Shown piece after piece: positions 24,198-36,320 of a DNA stretch of 64,000 nucleotides. Both the position numbers and the translations under genes were made by a program. The DNA is from Oxytricha trifallax (taxonomy: Eukaryota; Ciliophora; Spirotrichea; Sporadotrichida; Oxytrichidae). Each line of letters starts with the position of its first letter. Positions within the stretch are counted from its first letter, which is position 1. The notes beneath the pieces were generated by a model. The model saw nothing but the letters and a program-made list of their open reading frames with translations, did not search any database and was not told where the DNA came from. Location of the stretch: positions 81,184 through 145,183 of the forward strand of contig ARYC01000411.1 in NCBI GenBank assembly GCA_000711775.1, written 5' to 3'.

Positions 24198-24671
24198 GTG
24201 TGAACAATACGTGCAGTTGAATTCGCATTTCACTTCCCCATGAAGCAAGGCAAGGCCAGAGAGCCACAGATTCCCATCTCAAACAAGATCAATCTTACGA
24301 AAGCATTAGGATCATCTGGGATAGCAGGGATGAAGCGGTTGATTGAGGGTGAAGGGATGGCCATAGAGTAGAAGTACGGCGGCGTCGACTATAAGTACAC
24401 GTGATGTTTTGTAGTAATCACATCTAACACTCTGCCCTTTGGCAAGATGGACCCCGAATATGCCAATGCATTTAAGTCCCAATGCAACTATGTGAATCAG
24501 AAATACCCACACAAAGCGAAGAGGAGGCATTCCCTTTGGCCGCGCCGATGGTCGCCCGCTTCTGAACGCAAGATTTCACTCCGATCAAAAAGAGAAGAAG
24601 GGGGACATATGAGGGAGTCAGACAGTGGTCAGAGCACAGCCGGAGAAATGATTAGTGATACTGTGCAGTAA
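24198..24671 (+). pseudogene. Rep/SF3-helicase-like protein fragment (tentative)
   Basis: GC-rich frame from about 24,214, first ATG at 24,240, broken by one TGA at 24,402-24,404. The order GMKRLIEGEGMAIEQKYGG, then FVVITSNTLPFGKMDPEY, resembles the part of superfamily 3 / replication-initiator helicases after Walker B: a loop carrying a conserved Lys, then the motif C strand ending in TSN. The Walker A half is absent, so at best a C-terminal fragment is present. The tail is basic (KAKRRHSLWPRRW). The TGA sits where an aromatic residue would be unremarkable. Alternative: an unrelated captured gene fragment. Confidence 0.35.
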
Positions 24672-24706
24672 TTAGTAGTCTCCACATGCATCTAAGTAAT
24701 TAAGAA

Positions 24707-24928
24707 TAATTAATATACTTACCGGTAGACCACTAAAAACTATGGCCAGACCACTAGACCACTAATTATATATATATTAATTACTGATATAATTAATTAC
24801 TTTAAAATCAAATCAAATTACTATTAGTAACACTCCTAATTCATGGCAGTTTATATTTCTTTAATATGATTGATTAAAACTTTATTACTTAAATTTCCTA
24901 TTTTTATCTATTTTAGCAATATTAGAAT
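24707..24928 (-). repeat. Right terminal inverted repeat
   Basis: Complement of 23,911-24,134; ends with AGCAATATTAGAAT. No clear target-site duplication could be fixed, partly because the flanks are AT-only. Confidence 0.85.
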
Positions 24929-26328
24929 TCAATATTAATTTAAAGATAAAAATTGATTTAATATGTCTCAAAAATAACTTACATTATATCAAGAAAAATG
25001 AATTTTAGACATCAGTTTAAGTTAAATTACATTGAGAAATACTTTGAAAAATTTGAGAAATATTATAACTTTTGCATTTACAACTACCCATACAGCTATA
25101 ATTACCGGTTCTTGACCAACAACTAAAAATTGAAACCCCAATTATATAAACTAACATGTATCAGAAAAATTATAACTGCCTCCAAATTGGTAGTGCTGTA
25201 CTTAGAACTAGAAGTTAAAATTCCTGGCAATTTATGTTTGCACAATAATATTTTAATTTGCGATGTTTAACTTAAAAAATAAAGGAATTTTCCGAGCTTA
25301 TAAACTAAAAAATATTGGGCTTATAAGTTCATTAAATGAGAAAAATGTATTGAGAAATTTATAATTCCTATTGGTTATGATTTATTTATAGCTAGAAAAT
25401 CTATAAAATGCCAAATGGAAATAAAAAAATTATAAGTGTAATAATCTTAGCATAGCTATACAATGTATCAGCAAATGAATAAATAAATAAATATATATAT
25501 TGAAGTTTAACTTCTATTTACAAAAATCACCAAATAAGAATTCTTAGAAAATTAAATAAGAACTTATAAGCCCTGACAAATATAAATATAGAAAAATAAA
25601 AAATTTAAGAATGTTAATTAATTTTTAAACTTAGAATTGATCTTATTCTCATTTAATAAATAAATTGATTTATATTTTAGAAATTTTACTCAATATACAA
25701 ATCTAATGTGTAATTTCTAAATTTAAACTTTTAATTTCATTTCTATTTTTATTTATGGGGTTAATAAATGATTATCATTTAAGCTTAAATTTATTTTTTT
25801 ATTTTAATTATCACAATATAAATGTATCACACACATTTATTTTTATTTATTAATATATCTATTAAAAACGAAGAATATCTTATAAAAATACTATAAATGA
25901 AACTCAATCTACAAGATCCTAGAATATATGACTAAGTAGGAGCAACTATATTCGCTTTAATTTATGTTTTAGAATATAATTTCTTCAATTTTTAAGTTTA
26001 ATAAAAAATCTAAACAAAAATAACATATTATCTTCAGTATTTAGTTTGTAAAGTTATGATATTATAGAATTATAAATTTCAACTTCATGAATATGTGGCT
26101 TGTGTTGTTTACTGTTTAGTTAAAGAATTTAGAATTTAGGAGTAATGAAAAAAAAATCAATAAAAATTGATATAACTTACAAAATTACTGTAAATTATTT
26201 TTAAACTTAAAGAATAAGACAGTATAAGTAATATATTTAATATTTTTATGCAAGTTTAATATGTGCTTATAATAATGCATACAGAAAGAGCATTATATAA
26301 TGGTTTTATGAATGGCTGATCTTTTCTA
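24929..26328. other. AT-rich spacer
   Basis: Very AT-rich; no gene, repeat or RNA recognised. Confidence 0.45.
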
Positions 26329-27121
26329 TCAGTTAATCTTCATCTTAACAGTAGCTGTAAAAGATGTGAATTTGGCTAATTCACTGAAGGACTTGAATAA
26401 TACTGCTCCGTATTTTTAGTTCTTTTCATCTGAAGTCAAGACACTGTCGCTGTAGGTTGATTTAATGTTATCGAACAGTGTCCATAAAGAGCTTTTCTTG
26501 TATATGACAGCTTCGCTTGCAAGGTTAGCGAAAAATACAGCAGTTATTGATAGGTTATTTGATACTCTGGGTAACCTTCCTTGTTAGCACTGATCATAGC
26601 ATTTTTCATCAATATAGTCGAAATCTTTTAATTTATTAGTGGAATTCTCTGTAGCTAGAGTAGCACTCCTTTAGAGAATACGTCAAGATAGCTTATGAAT
26701 TCTGCTGATGCTTCAGCGTTTACTCGAACATTGTGTGATTTCAATTAATCATAGAATTGGTGAACTTTGCAATTCTACTGAAGCCTTCTTGTCGAAGGCT
26801 TGCATTAACTCGACGAGTCTGGTTAGATTCATTTGTGCGTTGAATTTAATGTTGAAGTCTCCTAGCTTTTACAAAAATCTCAGCTGGGTTGGATGTATAT
26901 TCGATGTATTCAGTTGAGCTGAACATCTTGGTAATGTAGGCTGAGGCCTCAGTGCAAGCAACCAAACAGGTATCTCTGTCATTTAAGCTCTTGTTAATGA
27001 GTGAATTGCAGGTGCCAGAATTGAAATTAGAGATTCATTTTCAAAAATCAGAGAATTTATTTGTTTTAACAATTGTCTGATCCAATGTCATCACACACAA
27101 AAGAACTAGGATGTTTTTCAT
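26329..27121 (-). pseudogene. Putative secreted protein gene, decayed or interrupted
   Basis: A higher-GC island. On the minus strand ATG 27,119-27,121 opens MKNILVLLCVMTLDQTIV, a signal peptide, and after two close TGA codons the same frame gives SGTCNSLINKSLNDRDTCLV and ACTEASAYITKMFSSTEYI. Later parts are in other frames: NLTRLVELMQAFDKKASVEL, RVNAEASAEFISYLDVFSKG and finally FANLASEAVIYKKSSLWTLF to FTATVKMKIN with TGA at 26,329-26,331. Total about 264 codons with at least two frame changes. Cysteines near the N-terminus fit an extracytoplasmic protein. No family recognised. Short eliminated inserts are an alternative to pseudogene decay. Confidence 0.45.
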
Positions 27122-27661
27122 CTTTAAACTTTAATTCAATAAATACAATACCATATATAATTTTTAATTTGAATTTATATTAGCAACTTACTTATCACAA
27201 AAAAATTACTCTTTTATATAATTTGAGGCTTAATCTGCATTTTTTAACTTTTAAATTGTTTTCATTATCATTTAAAAAATATTAATCAATAATATTGGGT
27301 GCTCCACATTGCAAATCTATGGATTATATTTCTAGTTAATGTTTAATTTAAAATTGGTCTTAGGATAGTTATTATCATAAATATTCTGTTCCTATCTTTC
27401 TTTTTAATCTCTGTACTCTTAATTGAATTAATAAAATGTAAAAAATCTAAGATATTTCAGTCGGCTCCAATAATCATTGAAAATCTTCTACTCTGTCAGG
27501 TAAATCTCCTCTTTTTTATGCTTAAGAAATTCTAACCAGATGCGATTTATTTTATGGTAGTTAAGGCAAACCGTACTTGTTCGTTTATTTCTCTTTTGAG
27601 TGCTGAATTTTTAAAATTTCATTAAAGCTGTTCATATTTTGATTAGGTGCTCTTGATGTCA

Positions 27662-28466
27662 TCATGAAGGTTTGTTTTTTGCTGTTGATAATCTATTGAT
27701 ATTATCGATTAAATTTCCCTAACACACTCGGTGAGTTTTAATGTATGGGATCTATCTATATATTATTAATTAATTAGTATACTAATTAAAATTCTCTCTT
27801 TTTTATTGGTGATATTTATTTTTCTTTTATACTTTTAAGAAATTTTGAAATTTGGTATTTAACTTATAAGCAGTTGGGGATAACTTATTTCTTGGTTTTT
27901 TCCTTATTAAATATGGGAGTGATTCCTCATATATCTTAAGTCTAAGAAAATTTTTAAATTGTTGGAATAATTCCATTTATATCTCTTAGGGATTCTGAAT
28001 TCTTTCAAATAACTCAATATCTTATTGCGTTGTGTAATATGGCAATAACAGTCTTCGAATCCTTTTGTAATAGGCAAGTTGACATCATTAGTGTGAGAGT
28101 GAGTAATGCCCTCTTTTTTTAGAGGAATGACAGTGTTTAAACTGTAATTATAGTTTCATCTATTGTCAAGTTGTCAGCGATCCGTTTCTCTCCGGGCTTT
28201 GTTGTCCTCTAATAAATATCTCTAAGTATAATATCAGTAGTGATAGAAACACACTCATAAAACAATAACTTAGTCTGGCTTATAACTAAATTACATCTAA
28301 AGTAAGGTTATGGGTATGTACCATGCTTGATTAATGGTGAAAAATGAATATCTTTAGTGAATCTTTCTTATTCTTTACTTTCTGGAAATGTTTGAGTGTT
28401 AACTGTGGGAGTGTACTATTACGATTGTTGCATCTACTACTTTTTTGAGCGAAAATCTCTAGGCAT
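27662..28466 (-). pseudogene. Unrecognised ORF with one frameshift
   Basis: From ATG 28,464-28,466 (MPRDFRSKKQQMQQSQQY) a TGA-free frame of 150 codons runs to 28,014 and includes YPQPYFRCNLVISQTKLLFY and KPGEKRIADNLTIDETIITV. Around 28,135 the protein-like signal moves to a second frame: NTVIPLKKEGITHSHTNDV, FEDCYCHITQRNKILSYLKE, RIPKRYKWNYSNNLKIF, open to TGA 27,662-27,664. A coiled-coil-like fragment (HDDIKSTQSKYEQLQ) follows in a third frame at about 27,600-27,650. The combined product would exceed 250 residues. I recognise no family. It is probably another mobile-element ORF. Confidence 0.45.
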
Positions 28467-29019
28467 TTAGAAAGGCTTTCCTCATAAATCAGTCGTTTTC
28501 TATCTTAAAAGTTATCTCGTGTATCTTTATACAGGCAGAAACTTTTAAAGTTTTATATCTATAAATTTAATTTGTCATGATAATTTTAAAAAAAATATAA
28601 ACACAAATAATATTTGTTTTGATTACTGATTCTTTTTTCCGAAATGGTTATAAATTTTTGATTGCTCATTCATAAGAAATTAATAAATATATTTAAAGTA
28701 AAATAAATTCTCTGGATTATCTAATGAAAACTACTTTATATTCGTGGATAAGTTTGAGAGATTCATTTTCGAGCTATTTAACTCATTAACCTTAATCAAC
28801 AATTTGTCAATAAATAAAGTCATCATTTGATATATTTATTAGAATGATATTGACGTTCCTGCTATTTTCTTGTTTTAATTATATCAAAAGCAAATTGCAT
28901 AACAATAATTTCCCATATTTAAGCTCTTTATTATAAATTCATACTAGCAGTTAATTTTAGATATTCACTATTTAATATTAAATATGACCACCATTATTGA
29001 GTTAGTTGAAATTGCACAC
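28467..29019. other. AT-rich spacer
   Basis: No feature recognised. Confidence 0.4.
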
Positions 29020-29510
29020 ATAAAGTGAAAAATATAATCTCGCTTCTCATATCGATTCACTCTAGATTGCGATGATTTAAAAATTAGCACTAAATAGAGC
29101 TTGAAGAGAGCTGTTTAGTGGAAGGAATATAAAATATCTTACCAGTCCGGCAAAAGCTATGAACGGTATTTCTGTCCTTTCGCTGTCGCAGCTTAAGTAT
29201 TCTAATCTGGCATATTTGAAATTATATTATTTTATGTTTCTTCTTTGGGTTTTTCTTCTCTTTTTTGAAGTCTGATCACTTCATTTTTATTGATCCGTAT
29301 TACCCATGAAAACATACTCAGGTCAAGGAGCTCTTTAATTGCAAGGAAAGTTCTACTCTATCTTGCTTAAATGAGTCAACAACTAAAAGATCGAATCTCA
29401 GTGATTGTCTTTTAATGTTGTAAACTTGGACATTTTTATATCTTAGTGTAGTAGAAAGCTATATTAAAAAGCAGTAGACTTAGGATTCACCTAATCCAAC
29501 TATTATCTTT
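29020..29510 (-). pseudogene. Decayed ORF, possibly RRM-like
   Basis: Minus-strand reading gives KIIVGLGESQVYCFLIQL, NIKRQSLRFDLLVVDSF and QDRVELSLQLKSSL, then after a frame change LDLSMFSWVIRINKNEVIRL and QKREEKPKEET. A beta-strand, helix and basic beta pattern of this type is seen in RNA-binding domains of LINE ORF1 proteins, but the match is only by eye. Decayed by TGA and frameshift. Confidence 0.25.
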
Positions 29511-32500
29511 CTTTTTTATTAATATTTTTACTCTTAACAAAATTATTTTTCGATTTATATTATATCTTATTACAACTATTTTGTTTCATTGCTTCATCCT
29601 ACGTTCTTTCTCAAGTTACTGATTATTATTTCCAGTGCTTTTATTGACTTTTATCATCTCAAAATGTAAATTTTTAAATTATGTTTTCCTTTATAAAATA
29701 TTAAAGAATATGCTATTATTATAAAAATTAACCTTTTAAAATATAATATAAGGACTAAAGTTTAAATTTAGAAATTTTAACCTGAAGACTTTGCTTATTT
29801 TTTGCATTTTAGACCTTTTAAATAAAAAATCATGATTCTTTGATTCCTTTAATTATAAATACCTTTTCTTAGAAATCATTAATTTTATTAATTATTATAA
29901 TTGATTTAATTTATTTATACTTAATTTAAAAATCTATAATTAAGTTTTCTTTTTTTCTTAATTTAATTTACCTTATATTTATGCTACTCTTTTTATAATT
30001 TAATAAGTCAAATCGGTTTTAACAAATATGATTTTTTATCCAGAGCTTTGCTCATATGCTTCTAGTTTGTTCTCATAAATCACAAAATCTTCACTAATTT
30101 TTATTTTTTTTTCATCCATTTTGATTATTGCTCCATCAAATACATTTTCATATTTATTCATCTATCTAATAATAAAGCTAAACATTTATAATTTTTCAAT
30201 AACTTTCTTGTAAAGATATGAAAGTTATCTGTAATTTTTAAATAAAGTTTTAAGATTTGTATTATCTTCCAGGAACTTATCTTTAATGAAATTATTTTAA
30301 TTTTTAGAGTTAAGTTAGATTAAAATAGCAATTCAATTTATTTAAAATAAATAAATCTTGATTGATTGATAAAAATTTCTCTTTTCTTGATATTTATTTG
30401 GTCATTCTGACGTTTTTAATTGTAATTAATTTATCAAAAGCGACTTCTCTTTCTTCATTCTGTTCTTGAACCAATTAACTCTTTTCTTTCTCCATAAAAT
30501 TCAAACTAACCTTACACCATTGTCCTCATTATTTAAATACTATAAATATTCTTTCTGAGGCTAATTATGTTTTAGGCTTTTTATAACTTTAACTTTAAGA
30601 GAGAGTTTATGTATTATAGTGTTTCTAAGCTTTATTAAGGAATACAGATTTATATTTATACACTATAAATGATTCTAGAAATGCAAATGCTAATGAGTAT
30701 TATATGCATATAATAAGAAAATTATTTAGTTTTAGTTAATTTTTGATTTCTAATAAAGGCTTCATTTATAAGTATTCAAAATGATTAAATCAAAATAAGT
30801 GGATTGTTTATAAAATTAGATAAGACTAATATTATCTTCAAAATATTTTTATACAAACTTTCAAGAAAGTTTGTTTTCATTACTTCTTTTTCTCATGTTC
30901 CATTACACTAAGAACCAGCCTATTTCTGATTTAATTAGGAAGAACAATAGAATATATTTAATAAAATATAAATATTTGAATTGTTTGATGTTTTGACTAC
31001 ATTAAATGAAACGCCCACTTCTTCTTTGATAGCAGAGATTTAAATCTTACTTTACTTAAGTTTAATTTTTATTTATTTAGTTATTTATTACATGAAAATT
31101 GATAATAAATATCTAATTAGGCAATTAATTACAAATTTAATATTTTTATTTATATATCAATTTTATATTGAATGATGTTAAGCCTTTCTAAGACATTTGT
31201 GCTGCATATTAATACAGATTCATATTACAATCTTCATATTTATTGCATGTAAAATTTCAAAATCTATCACACGCACATCTTCTAACTCAAACCTGGTTTA
31301 AAAACAAAGTTCTAATCTTTAAAGCGTTCTTAAATTGATTTTATTGAATTATTTCGCATGTTCATTGATATTACCAATATCAATTTAACCGGAAACATTT
31401 TCTTCATCTTTAATTCTGTTGTTTATTTTTAATTGAAGCAAATTGTTTTGTTGTTGTTGTTGAATGTATAATTGCTTTCATGTATACAGTAATGAAATTA
31501 TAACTCTTAGGAGAGATGCTTTCAAACCTATTTCGTATTCCACTAATTAAACATCTCCTCTTTCTTATATCCAATCATCATTTATATTATTAATTCAAGT
31601 CTGTTAATTAATCCTAATATTCCTAAAAAAATAGCTTTAAACCTATTATGTTTAAGAATATATAAGTAAATTAATTACAATTTATTTTTATCATAATTTT
31701 GTTATTAATCCTCATTGTTTCTCTCAAGGTGTAACTTTTGTGATTCATTTAGTTTTGCATTAGAGCTAATTTTTTATGCAAAACTTAACAATTACAAGGC
31801 AATTTTGTGTCATTAAAATCTTAATGTGATTAACAAGTATTGATTAAAAGATAAATTTTATAAATATTTTAACGTATAATCTTTAAATAAATGGATCAAA
31901 AATGTAATTACCATTGTAAATTAAGGATAAATTATTATTACAGCTTTCAAACTATATTGATTCCACAGTTTTTAACATTTTATAATAGAATTTATATACT
32001 TAGCTTGACTATGTTTTAAGCATATAAATAAATAATTAATGTATTTATAGGAATTACCTTCGGATTTCATATATAATTAATAAATCTAAGTCTATTAAAA
32101 AATAAAACATAGTTTCAAACATATTGATTATTGAAGTTGATTTAGACTGAATTAAGATATAAAAATAATTATTACAATTTGATAGTAATAAATCATTAAT
32201 TTCTATAATTGAGCCTATATTTTATTTTCAACTCAAATATTATTCAATTTCATAATTATAATAATAGTAATAACATTAAATTAAAATTTCGGGGATATCC
32301 TTTCTAAAATGTATAGTAATATGCAAGGGACAAGTCCTTTTACAAGCATAAATGGAATGACCCCCATAAAAACATCCACACTTATTTTTCTGTTGCTTTG
32401 TGTTCACTTTATCTTTCTCTTCTTGATGATTAATCTTTTGCCCAGTTGTAATCTACTCATTTAGTATTTTACATTTTTTCTTATCCTTAAATTTTATTTT

Positions 32501-32890
32501 TTCATAATAAAATATCTCATTTTGTTAAGTTTTGTTTTTTTTAAAAACTGCCTTTTTAATATGAATATAGAAAAAAGCTTTTATATGTCAAATTTGAAGT
32601 TTTGCCAATTAATAATTTTGATTTCTACAGTTAATAATGTTTTGGCTTATTAATTATTATTCTTAAATTACTAAATTACTTTATTCTTAAAGTTAATTTC
32701 TTATTTAATTCTTATCAAGTTCTCAACTTTCTTTTGATCTCTGCTGTCAACATAAGAGAAATGATTTGAATCTTGCTCAACTTTCTTTTCCCCCTTTGAC
32801 AGAATCACAAGAATTATTTTTGAGAAAAATTTAGAATTGAATAATATCAAAATCCATTAACTATATGATTTTATAAAATTTGGATAATTT
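29511..32890. other. Long AT-rich stretch without recognisable genes
   Basis: Some 3.4 kb of very AT-rich DNA. I found only simple repeats, such as a (GTT)n run at about 31,440-31,460. No frame, inverted end or RNA gene could be supported. Confidence 0.45.
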
Positions 32891-32899
32891 AGTTTCAAG

Positions 32900-33530
32900 A
32901 AGTAGGAATTTAGATTGTGTTCCCTTAACCAAAATATGCAAAATGTCATCAAAGTTAGTCATAGTGCCCGAATCAATCAGCTTTTATGAAAGCTGAGAAA
33001 CAAACTTCAGATTTTCTATGACGTCTTAGAATTTTTCTTGATGCAATATTATGATAAGGATGGAGTATTTATATCTCCAAGCCTCTGCATATATTGACCC
33101 CCATATGGTTAACCCCATTAATGTAAGAACATGAATTTGATTCCGTTTAAAAAGTTTAGGTCCCTTAAATTTGTGCTCTAGAAAAGTAGCTGATTGTACA
33201 ATAGGAGGTATTATCAAGATTGATTTTGATGTTTTGAGGTTTTAAGTTGAGATGTACAACATTTTATTCATGAAGCTTAGCTATTGCAATAATTGCACTA
33301 ACTATGCATCCCCATGTGACCACTCTACGATGCTGGAGATATAGCAGATCTCACAAATTGAAATCATAACTCTTAAGCCAAATTAGCAAGTAATTAGGGT
33401 TAAAATAAATCTTGGTATTGGAGTCTAGTTGATTATTATTGTGTTCCTCTATATTAATAAGCATGGTAATGTCTTGTTAAACCCTATCTCGATAGAGTTG
33501 GTAAAATTTTCAAAAAATAGGTGACTGTAG
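32900..33530 (-). pseudogene. Decayed protein kinase domain
   Basis: Minus strand: EHNNNQLDSNTKIYFNP and YLLIWLKSYDFNL, an in-frame TGA (33,351-33,353), DLLYLQHRRVVTW, AIIAIAKLHEQNVV then HLNLKPQNIKINLD. This is the hinge, helix E and catalytic loop of a eukaryotic-type kinase. The usual HRD is HLN here, so the catalytic Asp is lost, while LKPQNI is retained. The C-lobe continues in another frame (LTLMGLTIWGSIYAEAW at about 33,080, the DxWSxG-type helix). Broken by the TGA and a frameshift, hence dead. The TBE transposons of Oxytricha encode a protein with zinc-finger and kinase parts; a zinc-finger ORF lies 1 kb upstream on the same strand, but the inferred element end at 34,058 falls between them. 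Confidence 0.65.
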
Positions 33531-34057
33531 GAAATAATATAGATAAAATTTAGTGAATAACGAGATGCTGCTTTATGATAATACAATAAATTTATTCTTA
33601 AAGATTAATTAATTATAAGTTATGTTATAATATTAGTTTATTAATTTAAATTATATTAAGTTAATAAGATTAAATTAATCAACAAAGATTGTTAAATAAA
33701 TTGATCAGAAACTATTTAAACAATATTAATTCATGTTTAATTAAATTATTATAGTGAATAAACTATAGTACATTTGATAAAAAAGTTTTTTCTTTTATAA
33801 ACTGTTTAAAACTTAGGCAATTATTATTCCATAATAGAGCTTTGATGATTAAGTTTTAAAATAATCATACTTTAAAATGAAGTAAAATATAATAGAATAA
33901 AGTAAATAAACTGAAACAAATATGTTCTAACTTTTATATTTATATCAACTCTCATTTACTCAAGTTTAATAAATTTATGCTTTCTCTCATAAATACATAT
34001 TATGTATATTTTAACTTAAAATAGATGTAATATTTTAAACTTAATCAAACAAATTAA
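33531..34057. other. AT-rich spacer
   Basis: No feature recognised between the kinase remnant and the left end of family B copy 1. Confidence 0.4.
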
Positions 34058-34105
34058 TGTAAGGCAATCGAGAAATTCTTGGCAACTTTTCTTGACTGCC
34101 TTACA
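34058..34105. repeat. 48-bp palindromic left end of family B copy 1
   Basis: TGTAAGGCAATCGAGAAA at the left is mirrored by TTTCTTGACTGCCTTACA at the right of the same 48 bp, so this end is itself an inverted repeat. Its outer half matches the complement of the end at 38,115. Confidence 0.7.
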
Positions 34106-34530
34106 TTTTTTATAAACTAATTTTCCAATATAAATTAAGTTATATTTATTTTTAATAATTTATTATAAGATTCTACTGTATTTATTTGTTAAACCACTTG
34201 AATATTTAAATTTTTTACCAAGTGCATCTTATTTCAAACTCTCTATATAGTGTCTAGACAAGTGGTTGTATGTGAGAGAAGGTCTCTTTTAAATTAACTC
34301 TTCAATTGATTCAATTTGAAAACCCTTTAATTAAGACTTCTGCTTAATTGTTTCCGCAAAGTTCTGATAGTTGTTTTAGGCTATTTAAGGTTTTATATAA
34401 TCGCTAATCACCTATTACTATTAAGAACCCAATTAATTTTAAAGTTCCGGTTATTTTAGTTCCTCATTTTAATTGTGTGCTCCATCGTTATCAGATTGTG
34501 GTCTTCCATATTGCTTCCTTTTCGTTTGTT

Positions 34531-35028
34531 TCAGATCAATATTATACAATTACGAGATAGCTTATTATTGAAAATTAAGCGTTTAAGGACCTTATTATTT
34601 ACGATGGGAGGGTACCTTGATTAAAGAAAGTTTGCTTCCGAATGAACAATTAGGTGCCTCTTTAGTTATGCAGTTGGGTATCTGCCATTAAACTTTAGCT
34701 TACAAACTTTACAGGAGTAACCTTCCTTTGATTTTAAATGAGCAAACTTCCACTGCTTTCTAGAATGAGTTTTGTTGTGCCTTGTGTATTATTTCTTAGT
34801 AAAAATTTTGCCGCAAACTGTGCATTTATATGTTGAATGAGAAATGGAATCGCCAGACTTCCAGTGCTTTATCTCTGCTTTTGCTTGATTTCTTTTAGTT
34901 AGTTAAGGTTTTTAGGAAATATAGATAAATATTTTATACTTACTATTTTCTATAGTACAACAGCTTGAAAGCTCGACTACTGATGACGAGTAATCATCCT
35001 CCAAATCAATACTGCTTATTGAGGACAT
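34531..35028 (-). CDS. C2H2 zinc-finger protein of family B, copy 1 (open)
   Basis: ATG at 35,026-35,028 to TGA 34,531-34,533 is exactly 165 codons with no internal TGA in ciliate code. The N-terminus is acidic and serine-rich (MSSISSIDLEDDYSSS). Two C2H2 fingers follow: YKCTVCGKIFTKKQYTRHNK with Cys69, Cys72, His84 and His88, and YSCKVCKLKFNGRYP with Cys106, Cys109, His125 and His129. A DNA-binding role, perhaps recognition of element ends, is expected. The TBE zinc-finger protein of Oxytricha is larger, with a kinase part; here the frame ends soon after the fingers. An intron-like GTAAGT...AAAG stretch lies at about residues 29-46 and reads through in frame. Homologue, broken, at 40,690-41,160. 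Confidence 0.75.
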
Positions 35029-35822
35029 GCTATAATTGGCACCTTTTAATTTATGTTGCATTAACTATTAAATAACTTAATTAATAAAAATATTAATAGT
35101 CACGATTTTGTTATCATAATTAACCTTAGTTATTAAATATAATTATTTAAAAAGTTAATATAAATTATATTAAAGGGAACCCAAATTTTTTGAAAAATAT
35201 AAAAACACAAATTTCAAGATTTCAATACTAACTTTAAAATCCAGAAACCCAGAGAATTAACATTTCAAACCCTTTTGTCCTGACAGGACATCCATAAATT
35301 TATGGGAGGAACATAAATAAAAGAAAATCCCAATATAGCCTCAATACAATTAATTAAAGTCTCTGAATAATTAACAAAAGGAACCTTGCTAAAATTTATA
35401 TAGAAAAATAATATTTACTTATTGCTGTTGAAGCGATATCGCAGCCAATAAAAAAAGCTATTATTATAGAAAGACATTTTTTTGGAGAAATGTGAAGGCT
35501 AAGATAGATTACTTAATCAAAATTGTAATTATTAATAAACTTATGGAAGGAACTTAAATGAACTAAAACAGAACTTAAATAAACACTTAAATCTCACTCA
35601 GATAGTTAGAAGGCTAATTAAGCAGTAAATCAAAAAAGCTATAGCTACCTCAAATTCTAATGTATACTATAAATGTTAAATCTGATATAGGCAATATGTT
35701 CATGCCACCTTATAAACAATGTACTATGAGATTTATAAGAGATGTTCTTAAAGGAACCCAAATTTTAATCAAGTCTAAAATAGATAATTTGGATTAATAA
35801 ACCATTTTTCCCTGAGTTGAGA
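35029..35822. other. Region between zinc-finger and GILGTL ORFs
   Basis: AT-rich, with a perfect 15-bp palindrome TGTCCTGACAGGACA at 35,276-35,290. Promoters for the two divergent ORFs could lie here, but I see no element I can name. Confidence 0.4.
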
Positions 35823-36300
35823 ATGAGGCGCATATGGGAGGAGGTTAGAGTGGATGAGGAATTGACAAGGTACTTATAAATTTACGAGGATGCTGATGGT
35901 TAGCCTTTATGCATTTATTTTTTTGGCATTCTAGGGACCCTAAGGAATGAGTTTTTGTAAAGGATGGTTCATGATAAATAGTAGATAAGAGTTTCAGGAC
36001 TTAAATTTAGGGGGACCGAAATAAAATTCTTATTAGCAATGAGTTTTTAGAACAACTCTAAAAGAATCCAACTATTTCGAGTAAGCCAATTGTTTCCTTA
36101 ATATTTTTACATAGAGAGAAAAGGCAGGGCACTCTCACTTTGAAGCAAGGCCTATAAATCAGGAGAATTACTAAAAAGAGAAAGTTGAACGAAATGACAT
36201 TTTTGTACTCTGATTATATCAATCTTGCAAATTAGAATTAAGAGACAAGGAACCTAAATTAAACTCCTTAAAAACAAAAGTTTTTAAATATATGATTTTA
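35823..36300 (+). pseudogene. Family B GILGTL protein, copy 1
   Basis: From ATG 35,823 a 106-codon frame runs to TGA 36,141, with ELTRYLQIYEDADGQ and IYFFGILGTLRNEFLQRM. At about 36,010 the conserved signal moves to another frame: NEFLEQLQKNPTISSKP and LTLKQGLQIRRITKKRKLNE. Both parts match the copy at 42,243-42,623 (FLFGILGTLKPEYLNE, LQELQKNPFISS). The product would be a small basic protein and may correspond to the third, roughly 22-kDa protein of TBE elements. Its role is unknown. Confidence 0.6.
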
Positions 36301-36320
36301 ATTAATAATTTTAGCTTAAC

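Larger units (their letters stand above)
23911..24928. mobile_element. 1,018-bp element with long inverted ends and GC-rich core
   Basis: Terminal inverted repeats of about 220 bp (23,911-24,134 and 24,707-24,928), nearly identical, enclose a GC-rich core of about 570 bp with coding character. The outermost sequence ATTCTAATATTGCTAAAATA is followed by GATAAAAATAGGAAAT; 28 bp of this end recur exactly at 62,461-62,488, where they precede a GC-rich transposase. The element is thus likely mobilised in trans by that transposase family. Confidence 0.8.
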
